From: Pseudomonas fluorescens
Lineage (GTDB): Bacteria; Pseudomonadota; Gammaproteobacteria; Pseudomonadales; Pseudomonadaceae
NCBI RefSeq assembly: GCF_000802965.1
Contig: NZ_JSAK01000028.1
Location: 1 to 56,387 of the forward strand
Length of the DNA stretch: 56,387 nucleotides
Direction of reading: 5' to 3'
Below are positions 7,196-15,858 of this stretch, one piece after another. The position numbers and the translations under genes are program-made. Positions within the stretch are counted from its first letter, which is position 1, and each line of letters begins with the position of its first letter. A model generated the notes under the pieces. The model was not told where the DNA came from and did not search any database. It was given only the letters and a program-made list of their open reading frames with translations.

Positions 7196-7885
7196 ATGAG
7201 TGAGTTGATTTCCTACCATCTCGAAGACGGTATCGCGACCCTGACCCTGAGCAATGGCAAGGTCAATGCCATTTCTCCGGACGTGATTGCTGCCTTTAAC
7301 GCGGCGCTGGATCAGGCTGTGACTGATCGTGCGGTGGTGATCATTACCGGTACGCCTGGGATTCTCTCGGGCGGTTACGATTTGAAGGTGATGACCTCCG
7401 GCCCTAAAGAAGCCGTGGCGTTGGTGACTTCCGGCTCGACGCTGGCCCGTCGCCTGTTGTCGCACCCGTTCCCGGTGATCGTGGCTTGTACTGGGCATGC
7501 GGTGGCCAAGGGCGCGTTCCTGTTGTTGTCGGCAGATTACCGCATCGGTGTCGATGGTCCGTTCAGCATCGGCTTGAACGAAGTGCAGATCGGTATGACC
7601 ATGCACCACGCGGGTATCGAGCTGGCTCGTGATCGTCTGCGCAAGTCCGCCTTCCATCGTTCCGTGATCAACGGTGAAATGTTCAATCCGCAGACTGCCG
7701 TGGACGCCGGTTTCCTGGATGTCGTGGTCTCGGCCGAGGAACTGCAAGGGGCCGCGCTGGCGGCGGCGCGTCAGTTGAAAAAGATCAACATGACGGCGCA
7801 CAAGAACACCAAGTTGAAAGTGCGCAAGGCGTTGCTGGAAACCCTGGACAACGCGATCATCCAGGATCAGGAACATTTGGTTTAA
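7196..7885 (+). CDS. crotonase/enoyl-CoA hydratase family protein
   Basis: The 229-residue product has the crotonase fold landmarks: the N-terminal strand IATLTLSNGKVNAIS, the oxyanion segment LSGGYDLKVM and the second segment CTGHAVAKGAFLLLSADYRIG. The first catalytic glutamate of hydratases is replaced (GAFLLL where GCELAL is usual), while the second is kept in GLNEVQIGM. It may therefore act as an isomerase or other crotonase-type enzyme rather than a classical hydratase. AAAGGA precedes the ATG. It stands alone, with a terminator directly after it. Confidence 0.9.
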   Translation: MSELISYHLEDGIATLTLSNGKVNAISPDVIAAFNAALDQAVTDRAVVIITGTPGILSGGYDLKVMTSGPKEAVALVTSGSTLARRLLSHPFPVIVACTGHAVAKGAFLLLSADYRIGVDGPFSIGLNEVQIGMTMHHAGIELARDRLRKSAFHRSVINGEMFNPQTAVDAGFLDVVVSAEELQGAALAAARQLKKINMTAHKNTKLKVRKALLETLDNAIIQDQEHLV

Positions 7886-7904
7886 GCCCAAAACTGTTCC
7901 GCCG

Positions 7905-7934
7905 AAAAGCCCGACCATCGTGTCGGGCTTTTTC
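7905..7934 (+). terminator. terminator of the crotonase gene
   Basis: AGCCCGAC and GTCGGGCT form the stem and TTTTT follows. Confidence 0.88.
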
Positions 7935-8099
7935 TTGCGCCTTACGTAGAAAAGCTTACAACCGCTCTAGATCGCGCCTGACCCATAGGTCGGAAACATG
8001 CGTACAAACATCGTCTATCTCCTACCTCTATAGTGGCAATTGCCGAAAACAGTGCACATCCGTACACTGCGCCACCTTTTGTCCCGGTGGGGCCTGAAA

Positions 8100-8822
8100 A
8101 TGCTGTTTGTTTTACGTATGTCATTGATGGGCCTTCACTTTATTGTGGCGGGTGTGCTGGGTGTCATTCTCGGTCTGTGCCGCCCTTTCAATCCGGACAA
8201 CAGTCGTTTGTGTGCCCGCCTGTATGCGTGGCCGGCGATGTGTATTTTGCGTTTGCGGGTGAAGGCTGATGTCGGACCGTTGATGGATAAACCCGACAGC
8301 TGCGTCATCGTTGCCAACCATCAGTCCAACTATGACTTGTTTGTGTTCGGCAACGTCGTCCCCCGTCGCACCGTGTGTATTGGCAAAAAGAGCCTCAAGT
8401 GGGTGCCGTTGTTCGGTCAGTTGTTCTGGTTGGCCGGCAATGTGTTGATCGACCGCGGCAATGCGCAGAAAGCCCGTCAGTCGATGTTGACTACTACCAA
8501 CACCTTGCAAAACGAAGACACCTCGATCTGGGTATTCCCGGAAGGCACGCGCAACCTCGGCGAAGAACTGCTGCCGTTCAAAAAAGGCGCGTTCCAGATG
8601 GCCATCGCTGCCGGAGTGCCGATCGTGCCGGTGTGTGTCAGCAGTTACGTCAAGCACATGCGATTGAACCGCTGGCGCAGTGGGAAAATTCTGATCCGCT
8701 CGCTGCCCGCGATTCCTACCGCAGGTTTGAGCATGGACGACATGCCGATGCTGATTGCCCAGTGCCGTGAGCAGATGCGCGAATGCATCGACTCGATGGA
8801 CCGGCAACTGCAACCCGCTTGA
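8100..8822 (+). CDS. 1-acyl-sn-glycerol-3-phosphate acyltransferase (PlsC family)
   Basis: The 240-residue membrane enzyme should acylate lysophosphatidic acid in phospholipid synthesis. A hydrophobic N-terminal segment (residues 1-27) is followed by the acyltransferase motifs: NHQSNYD at 73-79 (catalytic His and Asp), KKSLKWVP near 96-103, FPEGTR at 146-151 and VPIVPV near 170. Length fits bacterial PlsC. The start is the ATG at 8100 because the protein begins there like its relatives; the ribosome binding site is weak. An upstream TTG at 8040 would add 20 residues of unlikely sequence. Monocistronic, with its own terminator. Confidence 0.92.
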   Translation: MLFVLRMSLMGLHFIVAGVLGVILGLCRPFNPDNSRLCARLYAWPAMCILRLRVKADVGPLMDKPDSCVIVANHQSNYDLFVFGNVVPRRTVCIGKKSLKWVPLFGQLFWLAGNVLIDRGNAQKARQSMLTTTNTLQNEDTSIWVFPEGTRNLGEELLPFKKGAFQMAIAAGVPIVPVCVSSYVKHMRLNRWRSGKILIRSLPAIPTAGLSMDDMPMLIAQCREQMRECIDSMDRQLQPA

Positions 8823-8825
8823 AAG

Positions 8826-8852
8826 AAACCCGCCTGGTGCGGGTTTTCTTTT
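8826..8852 (+). terminator. terminator of the PlsC-like gene
   Basis: AAACCCGC and GCGGGTTT form the stem, followed by TTCTTTT. Confidence 0.8.
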
Positions 8853-8981
8853 GCCTGCAAACTTTTGCCTGCGAACTCGGCAGATTTCACTGACTCTCAA
8901 GTAGCAGACAAGGCTAAGCTCAACGCTGCCTGCCACGGCCATTCGCCATTGAAAGCTGCCAATAAGAAGTGAACCAACATC

Positions 8982-9953
8982 ATGGGTAGAGTTGTTGCTG
9001 CTGCGGTTTACAGCGCTGGTAAGAAAGTCACCAATATCACCCTCGACGAAGGCGCGGCCTGGGCTGCAAAGCCTGGTCACTTCGTCTGGATCGGTCTCGA
9101 AGAGCCGAACGAAGAGGAACTGTACAACTTGCAACGCCAGTTCAACCTGCATGAACTGGCGATTGAAGATGCCTTGGAGAAACATAGTCGGCCGAAACTG
9201 GAAACCTTCGGCGATGCGCTATTCATCGTCACGTATTCGCCGATTATGGAGGACGGCAAACTCAAGTTTATCGAGACTCATATCTTTGCCGGCAATGGCT
9301 ACATCATTACTGCACGCAATGGACATTCGGCGTCCTACGCCTATGTCCGACAGCGTTGTGAGGCGCGTCCACTGTTGCTGGAGCACGGGGAAGACTTCGT
9401 ACTCTATGCGATCCTCGATTTCGTGATTGAAAACTATCAGCCGATGGGCGAAGCCATTCATGCCCAAATTGATGAGCTGGAGCGCAACGTCATGTGCGGC
9501 TCGCTGAATGAGCGCGATATTCAGAATTTGCATGGTCTGCGCAGGGATGTATTGCGGTTGCGCCGTTACGCGGCGCCGATGGTAGAGATCGGCGAGGAAC
9601 TGCAAAAACTAAGCTTCCCGTTCATCGACAAGAACATGCGCCCGTACTTTCGCGACGTGCAGATTCATGTCACGCGACAGATGGAAGACCTGACGACGCT
9701 GGCGGACATTGCCAGCCAGACCATCGAGGTTGGGGTGCTGCTGGAAGCGTCACGTCAGAGCGTGGTGCAGCGCAAGTTTGCGGCGTGGGCGGCGATTCTT
9801 GCGTTCCCGACGGCGGTGGCCGGGATTTACGGGATGAACTTCCAGAACATGCCGGAGTTGACCTGGCATTACGGGTATTTTGGGGTGCTGGGGTTTATCG
9901 CGGTGGGGTGTGTGGGGTTGTGGGCGAGCTTCAAGAAGTCGGGGTGGCTTTGA
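8982..9953 (+). CDS. corA: CorA-type magnesium/cobalt transporter
   Basis: The 323-residue product is a CorA channel subunit: a large cytoplasmic N-terminal alpha/beta domain and a long helix (residues about 150-270), then two C-terminal membrane helices. The signature GMN follows the first helix (AVAGIYGMNFQNMPEL) and the tail is basic (KKSGWL). CorA pentamers admit Mg2+ (also Co2+, Ni2+) down the membrane potential. The gene is monocistronic and followed immediately by a REPIN at 9961-10052. The ribosome binding site is weak. The N-terminus MGRVVAAAVY looks natural for the family. Confidence 0.95.
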   Translation: MGRVVAAAVYSAGKKVTNITLDEGAAWAAKPGHFVWIGLEEPNEEELYNLQRQFNLHELAIEDALEKHSRPKLETFGDALFIVTYSPIMEDGKLKFIETHIFAGNGYIITARNGHSASYAYVRQRCEARPLLLEHGEDFVLYAILDFVIENYQPMGEAIHAQIDELERNVMCGSLNERDIQNLHGLRRDVLRLRRYAAPMVEIGEELQKLSFPFIDKNMRPYFRDVQIHVTRQMEDLTTLADIASQTIEVGVLLEASRQSVVQRKFAAWAAILAFPTAVAGIYGMNFQNMPELTWHYGYFGVLGFIAVGCVGLWASFKKSGWL

Positions 9954-9960
9954 CAGCTGT

Positions 9961-10052
9961 TGTGGTGAGGGAGCTTGTTCCCGCTCGGTAGCGAAGCGGA
10001 CCCTAAAACGGGCCTGCTGCGCAGTCCAGCGGGAGCAAGCTCCCTCGCCACA
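9961..10052. repeat. REPIN of the gtggcgaggg type
   Basis: TGTGGTGAGGGAGCTTGTTCCCGCT at its left is inverted at its right end as AGCGGGAGCAAGCTCCCTCGCCACA. The same element occurs at 22330-22443. Such paired REP sequences are spread by RAYT transposases in pseudomonads. Confidence 0.85.
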
Positions 10053-10066
10053 GTGCTGAATCGGGC

Positions 10067-10795
10067 TTATACCGACTGCGATTCCGGCTTGTGCGCCACA
10101 AACCGCATCATCCACTCGGCAACTGTAGTGCCGTGGTGCTCACTCTCCAGGCTCGCCATGCCTTTCGAATAAATCTGTTCGCCTAACGCCTGCTGTCGAA
10201 TCTCCAGCAGCGCCCGCGAATAGTCGTGAATGAATTCAGGATGCCCCTGGAAGCACAGCACCTGATCGTTGATGTGATACGCGGCAAACGGGCAGAAATC
10301 GCTGGAAGCGATCACTGTGGCGTTTTCCGGTAGCGAAGTGACCTGATCCTGGTGACTGATCAACAGGGTCAGTTCTTCTCTAACCGGGCTCATCCATGGT
10401 GCCTTGGCGGCGAGTTTGTAATTATGGGTGCCGACGCCCCAGCCTTGCGTCGCACGCTCACTCTTGCCACCCAGCAGCAACGCCAGCAACTGATGACCGA
10501 AGCACACGCCCAGCAGCTTGTCGCCGCGCTCGTAGCGGGTCAGCAGATACGTCCTGAGGGTTTCGATCCAAGGGTCGGTGCCAAAGGAATCGGCCTTGCT
10601 GCCGGTGACCAGATAGGCGTCAAACGTCAGGTCATCGCTGGGATATTCGCCTTGCATCACGTTGTAGACGGTGAATTCAGCGGCGATGGGTTGCTGCGAA
10701 AACAGGTGTTTGAACATCTGCCCGTAGCCCTGATATTGGTCAACCAATTCCGGACGCAGGATGTCGGTTTCGAGAATGCAGATGCGTAACGACAT
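10067..10795 (-). CDS. class I glutamine amidotransferase domain protein
   Basis: The 242-residue protein resembles GMP-synthase-type amidotransferase subunits that occur alone (YfeJ-like). The nucleophile elbow GVCFGHQ places the catalytic Cys at residue 98, and the His of the triad is in FQGHPEF. The start at 10795 (MSLRICILETD) is preferred over an upstream in-frame ATG at 10861 because the protein then begins at the first beta-strand and AGG lies eight bases upstream. Free-standing proteins of this kind may hydrolyse glutamine or gamma-glutamyl amides; the acceptor is unknown. It lies 94 bases downstream of the fatty-acid oxidation genes and may be co-transcribed. Confidence 0.88.
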   Translation of the reverse strand: MSLRICILETDILRPELVDQYQGYGQMFKHLFSQQPIAAEFTVYNVMQGEYPSDDLTFDAYLVTGSKADSFGTDPWIETLRTYLLTRYERGDKLLGVCFGHQLLALLLGGKSERATQGWGVGTHNYKLAAKAPWMSPVREELTLLISHQDQVTSLPENATVIASSDFCPFAAYHINDQVLCFQGHPEFIHDYSRALLEIRQQALGEQIYSKGMASLESEHHGTTVAEWMMRFVAHKPESQSV

Positions 10796-10889
10796 AAAAA
10801 ATACCTGACACGTGATGGGAATAATGCACACCTCAGAGCCTGCCTCGAAACACCGTGACAAGGCAAGCCCTGGAATGTGTCACTGATCC

Positions 10890-13034
10890 CTAAAACGCCT
10901 CCCCTTTTGCCGCTTTCTCCAGCAGCAACGCAGGCGGCGCGAAGCGTTCTCCGTATTCCCCGGCCAGATACTGGGCACGGGCGACAAAGTCCTTGATCCC
11001 ATATTGATTGATGAACTGCAGCGCACCACCGGTCCACGCGGCAAAACCAATGCCGAAGATCGACCCGACGTTGGCATCCGCCGTCGAGGTCAACACGCCC
11101 TCCTCCACACAACGCACGGTTTCGATGGCTTGCACGAACAACAGCCGATCGCGCACATCCTTCGGTGAAATCTGTCCATCAGCCTTTTCAAAACGGGATT
11201 TCAGTTCCGGCCACAGATGCTTCTGGCCACCGGCCGGGTACTCATAGAAACCACCTCCAGCCGCCTTGCCCGGACGCTTAAATTCGTTGAGCAGCAAGTC
11301 AATCACCGCAAACGCCGGGTGCTCAATCAGCGGTTTCCCTTCTGCCTGAAGGTCTTTGGCGGTTTGCTGGCGGATATGGCTCATAAGGCTGAGGGAAACT
11401 TCGTCAGAAATCGCAAGCGGTCCTACAGGCATGCCCGCCTTGCGCGCCTCGGTCTCGATCATTGGCGCACTCACCCCTTCGCCCAGCATGGCGATGCCTT
11501 CGTTGGTGAACGTACCGAATACCCTCGAGGTAAAGAAGCCACGGCTGTCGTTGACCACAATCGGGGTTTTCTTGATTTGCAGTACGAAATCGAAACCGCG
11601 AGCCAGGGTTTCGTCGCTGGTATTGGCGCCCTTGATGATTTCCACCAGCGGCATCTTTTCCACGGGGCTAAAGAAGTGCAGGCCGATGAATTTGCTTTGA
11701 TCCGGCACCGCCGTCGCCAGCCCGCTGATCGGCAGGGTTGAGGTGTTGGAAGCGATCACTGCGTCCGGGCCGACGACACGTTGCGCGGCCAGTGACACTT
11801 TGGCTTTCAGCTCACGGTCTTCAAACACCGCTTCAATGATCAGATCGCAACCGACCAGATCGGCATCGTTTTCGCTGGTGTGAATGCGAGACAAAACGGC
11901 TTCGCGCTGCTCGGCATTCATTTGGCCACGCGCGACTTTCTTGTCCAGCAATGCCGCCGAGTGCGCCTTGCCTTTCTCCGCTGCCGCGAGGTTGATGTCC
12001 TTGAGCACCACCTCGATCCCCGCCGAGGCGCTGACAAAGGCGATACCAGCGCCCATCATCCCGGCACCGAGCACACCGACTTTTTTCGTGACGTATGGAG
12101 CAAAGCCCTGCGGCCGCGAGCCACCGGCATTGATTTCGTTGAGCTGGAACCAGAAAGTACCGATCAGGTTTTTCGAAACCTGGCCGGTGGTCAGTTCGGT
12201 GAAGTAGCGGGTTTCGATCAGGTGCGCTGTGTCGAAATCCACCTGGGCGCCTTCTACGGCCGCGCAAAGGATTTTCTCCGGCGCGGGCATGCAGCCCTGG
12301 GTTTTACTGCGCAAGATCGACGGCGCAATGGCCAGCATTTGCGCCACTTTCGGGTTCGATGGCGTGCCGCCCGGGATCTGGTAACCCTTTACATCCCAGC
12401 GCTGCACCGCCGTCGGGTTGGCCAGAATCCACGCTCGTGCCTTAGCCAGAAGCTCGTCATGATCCGCCGCCAGCTCATCGATCAAACCCGCCTGCAACGC
12501 CTGTTGCGGCCGCACCTTTTTGCCTTCGAGCAAATATGGCAGGGCTTTTTCCAGGCCGAGCATGCGCACCATGCGCACCACCCCGCCACCGCCCGGCAGC
12601 AGGCCGAGGGTCACTTCCGGCAGACCGAGTTGCACGGAAGGATTGTCCAGCGCCACACGGTGATGACAGGCCAGGCAGATTTCCCAGCCACCGCCGAGCG
12701 CCGCACCGTTGATCGCGGCGACCACCGGTTTGCCGAGGGTTTCCAGGGTGCGTAATTGGCCCTTGAGGGTCAGCACCATGTCGTAAAAGGCTTTGGCTTC
12801 GGGCTTGCCGACCTTGATCAACTCATTGAGGTCGCCGCCAGCGAAAAAGGTTTTCTTGGCCGAGGTGATGATGACGCCGGCGATGGCTTCCTTGTCGGCC
12901 GCCAGACGAGCGACGCAGTCAGCCATGGCCTCGCGATAAACCGCGTTCATGGTGTTGGCGCTCTGGCCCGGCATGTCGATGGTCAGGACGACGATTTGGT
13001 CCTGGCCTTTTTCATAACGTATGGCTTGGGTCAT
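10890..13034 (-). CDS. FadB-like enoyl-CoA hydratase / 3-hydroxyacyl-CoA dehydrogenase
   Basis: This 714-residue multifunctional protein catalyses two steps of beta-oxidation. The N-terminal crotonase domain (1-190) keeps both catalytic glutamates (GGGWEICLAC and GLPEVTLGLLPGGGG). The dehydrogenase domain has the NAD-binding loop VGVLGAGMMGAGIA and the catalytic His in GLHFFSPVEKMPLVEII, followed by two C-terminal helical domains. It is the size of FadJ/FadB alpha subunits. It sits 24 bases downstream of the thiolase gene, so the two likely form the alpha and beta subunits of one complex. AAGGAC precedes the ATG. I do not assign fadB itself because pseudomonads carry several such pairs. Confidence 0.94.
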   Translation of the reverse strand: MTQAIRYEKGQDQIVVLTIDMPGQSANTMNAVYREAMADCVARLAADKEAIAGVIITSAKKTFFAGGDLNELIKVGKPEAKAFYDMVLTLKGQLRTLETLGKPVVAAINGAALGGGWEICLACHHRVALDNPSVQLGLPEVTLGLLPGGGGVVRMVRMLGLEKALPYLLEGKKVRPQQALQAGLIDELAADHDELLAKARAWILANPTAVQRWDVKGYQIPGGTPSNPKVAQMLAIAPSILRSKTQGCMPAPEKILCAAVEGAQVDFDTAHLIETRYFTELTTGQVSKNLIGTFWFQLNEINAGGSRPQGFAPYVTKKVGVLGAGMMGAGIAFVSASAGIEVVLKDINLAAAEKGKAHSAALLDKKVARGQMNAEQREAVLSRIHTSENDADLVGCDLIIEAVFEDRELKAKVSLAAQRVVGPDAVIASNTSTLPISGLATAVPDQSKFIGLHFFSPVEKMPLVEIIKGANTSDETLARGFDFVLQIKKTPIVVNDSRGFFTSRVFGTFTNEGIAMLGEGVSAPMIETEARKAGMPVGPLAISDEVSLSLMSHIRQQTAKDLQAEGKPLIEHPAFAVIDLLLNEFKRPGKAAGGGFYEYPAGGQKHLWPELKSRFEKADGQISPKDVRDRLLFVQAIETVRCVEEGVLTSTADANVGSIFGIGFAAWTGGALQFINQYGIKDFVARAQYLAGEYGERFAPPALLLEKAAKGEAF

Positions 13035-13058
13035 GTCACTTGTCCTTGAATTCGGGGC

Positions 13059-14264
13059 TCAGAGGCGTTCGATGATGGTGGCAATGCCCATGCCGCCGCC
13101 GACACACAGGGTCGCGAGGCCATAGCGCAAGTGCCGGGCTTCCAGTTCATCGAGCAAGGTGCCGAGAATCGCGCAACCGGTGGCACCCAGCGGATGGCCC
13201 ATGGCGATGGAGCCGCCGTTGACGTTGACCTTGTCCGGGTCGACCGCCATGTCCTTGATGAACTTCAACACCACCGAGGCAAAGGCCTCGTTGACCTCGA
13301 ACAGGTCGATGTCCTCGACCCGCAGCCCGGCCTTGGCCAGCGCCTTTCGGGTGGCCGGCGCGGGGCCAGTGAGCATGATGGTCGGATCGGTGCTGGTGAC
13401 CGCTGTAGCGACAATTCGCGCCCGTGGTTGCAAGCCCAGTGCACGTCCCTTGGCCTCGGAGCCGATCAGCATCAACGCGGCGCCGTCAACGATCCCGGAA
13501 CTGTTGCCGGGGGTGTGGACGTGATTGATCCGCTCCACATGGCTGTAGACCCGCAATGCGGTGGCGTCGAATCCCATTTGCCCCATCATTTCGAAGCTCG
13601 GCTTGAGCTTGCCCAGGCCTTCCAGCGTTGTATCAGCACGAATGAATTCATCGTGATCGAGCAGGATGATGCCATTCTGGTCCTGCACCGGTACCAGTGA
13701 CTTGTTGAACGACCCATTGGCCCGCGCCCGTGCAGCTTTCTGCTGGGAGTGCAGAGCGTAGGCGTCGACGTCATGTCGACTGAAGCCTTCAAGCGTGGCA
13801 ATCAAATCGGCGCCCACGCCTTGCGGGGTGAAGTGGCTGTGCAGATTGGTTTCCGGGTCCAGCGCCCAGGCCCCGCCATCACTGCCCATCGGCACCCGCG
13901 ACATTGACTCGACGCCACCGACCACCACCAGATCCTCGAAACCGGAACGAACTTTCATCGCCCCGAGGTTCACCGCTTCCAGCCCCGAAGCGCAGAAACG
14001 ATTGATCTGCACACCGGCCACGCTGACATCCCAATCGGCCACCTGAGCAGCGGTTTTGGCGATGTCGGAGCCTTGATCGCCAATGGGCGTTACGCAGCCA
14101 AGCACCACGTCGTCGACCTGACTGGTGTCGAGCGCAGTTCGCTGCTGCAGCGCCGTGAGCAGCCCGGCCACGAGGTTCACCGGTTTGACACTGTGCAAGG
14201 CGCCATCGGCCTTGCCTTTGCCACGGGGCGTGCGTAACGCATCGAAAATCAAAGCTTGGGTCAT
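13059..14264 (-). CDS. acetyl-CoA C-acyltransferase (thiolase)
   Basis: The 401-residue enzyme cleaves 3-ketoacyl-CoA with CoA. The acylated nucleophile is Cys91 in NRFCASGLEAV; the His is in MGHPLGATG and the second catalytic Cys in CVGGGMG near the C-terminus. The ATG at 14264 has GAGGAA five bases upstream, and the sequence before it is non-coding. It is the first gene of the pair with the FadB-like gene 24 bases downstream, an arrangement typical of fatty-acid beta-oxidation units. A stand-alone REP half lies just upstream at 14308. Confidence 0.95.
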   Translation of the reverse strand: MTQALIFDALRTPRGKGKADGALHSVKPVNLVAGLLTALQQRTALDTSQVDDVVLGCVTPIGDQGSDIAKTAAQVADWDVSVAGVQINRFCASGLEAVNLGAMKVRSGFEDLVVVGGVESMSRVPMGSDGGAWALDPETNLHSHFTPQGVGADLIATLEGFSRHDVDAYALHSQQKAARARANGSFNKSLVPVQDQNGIILLDHDEFIRADTTLEGLGKLKPSFEMMGQMGFDATALRVYSHVERINHVHTPGNSSGIVDGAALMLIGSEAKGRALGLQPRARIVATAVTSTDPTIMLTGPAPATRKALAKAGLRVEDIDLFEVNEAFASVVLKFIKDMAVDPDKVNVNGGSIAMGHPLGATGCAILGTLLDELEARHLRYGLATLCVGGGMGIATIIERL

Positions 14265-14307
14265 GGCTTCCTCGATCTTGTTGTTGTAGTTCAGACATCG
14301 CGGCTTA

Positions 14308-14341
14308 TGTAGGAGCTGCCGCAGGCTGCGATCTTTTGATC
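14308..14341. repeat. single REP half (gtaggagctgccgcaggctgcgatc type)
   Basis: TGTAGGAGCTGCCGCAGGCT followed by GCGATCTTTTGATC matches the units at 52426-52484 and 53853-53924. It has no inverted partner here. Confidence 0.7.
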
Positions 14342-14383
14342 TTTGAAGAGGCTCCCACCATATTCCGAGCAGGCAAGGATTCA

Positions 14384-14521
14384 ATGACCGCAACGCTCAG
14401 CAATGTTGACGCACACGCTCAGACGGACGGTAGTCAGCTATCGGAAAGGCAGAGGAAGGACTCGCAGGTGTCTAGCAAAAGGCCGCCCAAGAAGCTGGCA
14501 ATAGGCCTCATTCCTTTTTAA
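14384..14521 (+). CDS. possible 45-residue peptide or gene remnant
   Basis: The frame reads MTATLSNVDAHAQTDG..., becomes Lys/Arg/Pro-rich (SSKRPPKKLAIGLIPF) and stops where a membrane segment would begin. That layout resembles the N-terminus of an HlyD/EmrA-type secretion adaptor cut off at its first helix. There is no strong ribosome binding site. I regard it as a remnant or chance frame. Confidence 0.2.
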   Translation: MTATLSNVDAHAQTDGSQLSERQRKDSQVSSKRPPKKLAIGLIPF

Positions 14522-14707
14522 TAGCAACGAGTAAGAACACCATACTAAATGGATCTAAACCACGGGTGACGCGGGCTCTAAGGTGAACATGTACGAAGTT
14601 GTCGTCGGGTTTTGCCGAGGCGCTCGTCCAACAGGAAGTGCAACGTTTGCCGTCATGGATATGTGTAGGCAAGCATCAGGAAATAACAAAAAAAAAGGCG
14701 GTCAGCC

Positions 14708-14803
14708 ATGTTCAAACAATCGAAAGTACGTCAAGCCGGGCTCATTCTTTTCGCCACCACGCTGTTGTTGATTTTGCCGAACCTGACCAAGGTGATCGGC
14801 TAG
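14708..14803 (+). CDS. possible 31-residue membrane peptide
   Basis: MFKQSKVRQAGLILFATTLL is followed by LILPNLTKVIG and a TAG. A basic N-terminus and one 20-residue hydrophobic helix fit a small membrane protein. AAGGCGGT sits seven bases before the ATG. After the TAG the same frame continues for 14 more codons (SLVKNTAQDFYIAT) to a second TAG, so the gene could also be longer and broken by a nonsense change. No family recognised. Confidence 0.35.
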   Translation: MFKQSKVRQAGLILFATTLLLILPNLTKVIG

Positions 14804-14912
14804 TCGCTGGTTAAAAATACGGCGCAGGATTTTTACATCGCCACTTAGAAATGTGACTGGCTCGCTACCCGGGCCGGCGTGGCTGTGCCAACCTTTGCGG
14901 CACTTCCACGAC

Positions 14913-15734
14913 ATGGACGGCGATCATTTGAAAACGCTCATTCTGTTCGGGGCCTTGCTGCTCAGCACGCCCCTCTATGCCGCACAGCTGAAACTGGAGC
15001 TGGGCGCGAGCAGTCGCACCTGGCAGACCGAGGAGTTGCTCAAGCATCCTCAAGCGCAGACCATTACGATCTCCAATGACGTTTCCTATAAGCGGGATAT
15101 GAACTATCGCGCTGTGCCCTTGGCCGCGTTGTTGACCGGCATCAAACCTGAAGATCACTTGCAAGCGGTTGCGCTCGATGGATTTGCTGCGGAGTTGTCG
15201 GCCGCGCCACTACTCAATACTCAGGGCGCACGCGCTTGGTTGGCAATTGAAGACCCGTCCAAACCCTGGCCGCCGCTGTCCGAAGGCAAGCACAGCGCCG
15301 GGCCGTTTTATCTGGTCTGGACCGACCCGCGAGCGGGCAACATCAGCCCGGAGCAATGGCCGTTCGAGGTCGCCAGCATCAAGCGCATGGCGCCGGTGGC
15401 GGAGCGGTTCCCTGCCCTGCTGCCCGATCCTGCGTTGAAGGCGGACGATCCGGTGAACAAGGGCTTTGCGCTGTTTCAGAAGAACTGCCTGGCCTGTCAT
15501 CGACTCAACGGTGCCGGAGATGCGCAATTCGGGCCTGATCTGAATATTCCGTACAACCCGACCGAATACTTTGGCGCGGATTTCCTCAAGCGCTACATCC
15601 GTGACCCACAGAGTTTGCGCCAGTGGCCCCAGGCGAAAATGCCGGGGTTCTCGGCCGAGATATTGCCGGATGAGGATCTGGGGATGTTGGTGGGGTATTT
15701 GAAGCACATGGCGGGGCGCAAGGTTAAGCCCTGA
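14913..15734 (+). CDS. exported c-type cytochrome
   Basis: The 273-residue product has a signal peptide (LKTLILFGALLLSTPLYA) and one haem-binding CLACH about 65% along, with the distal Met probably in AKMPGFSAEIL. The N-terminal half (residues 25-150) is a separate domain similar in layout to molybdopterin-oxidoreductase-like folds without obvious cofactor residues. The start is uncertain: the ATG at 14913 gives a short n-region; a TTG at 14928 would place the signal peptide at the very N-terminus. An electron carrier in the periplasm is likely. No redox partner gene is adjacent. Confidence 0.82.
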   Translation: MDGDHLKTLILFGALLLSTPLYAAQLKLELGASSRTWQTEELLKHPQAQTITISNDVSYKRDMNYRAVPLAALLTGIKPEDHLQAVALDGFAAELSAAPLLNTQGARAWLAIEDPSKPWPPLSEGKHSAGPFYLVWTDPRAGNISPEQWPFEVASIKRMAPVAERFPALLPDPALKADDPVNKGFALFQKNCLACHRLNGAGDAQFGPDLNIPYNPTEYFGADFLKRYIRDPQSLRQWPQAKMPGFSAEILPDEDLGMLVGYLKHMAGRKVKP

Positions 15735-15747
15735 GAACACTGCACCC

Positions 15748-15838
15748 TGTAGGAGCTGGCTTGCCAGCGATAGCGGTCTCACATTCAACATTGATGTCGA
15801 CTGTGATGACCTCATCGCTGGCGAGCCAGCACCTACAA
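15748..15838. repeat. REPIN of the gtaggagctggcttgcc type
   Basis: TGTAGGAGCTGGCTTGCCAGCGATAG is inverted at the right as CATCGCTGGCGAGCCAGCACCTACA. Similar units occur at 54721-54803 and, truncated, at the right window edge. Confidence 0.85.
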
Positions 15839-15858
15839 GGGATGTGCGGTGATCTTGA

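Larger units (their letters stand above)
14265..14912. other. 648-base region with no secure gene
   Basis: It contains a REP half at 14308-14341 and two short frames listed separately (14384-14521 and 14708-14803). The rest shows no gene, RNA or terminator that I can support. Interrupted short frames that look partly protein-like suggest decayed genes. Confidence 0.5.

Noticed and set aside
9961..10052. REP clusters as a possible CRISPR array
   Set aside because: Copies are single inverted pairs scattered between genes, without regularly spaced direct repeats or cas genes.
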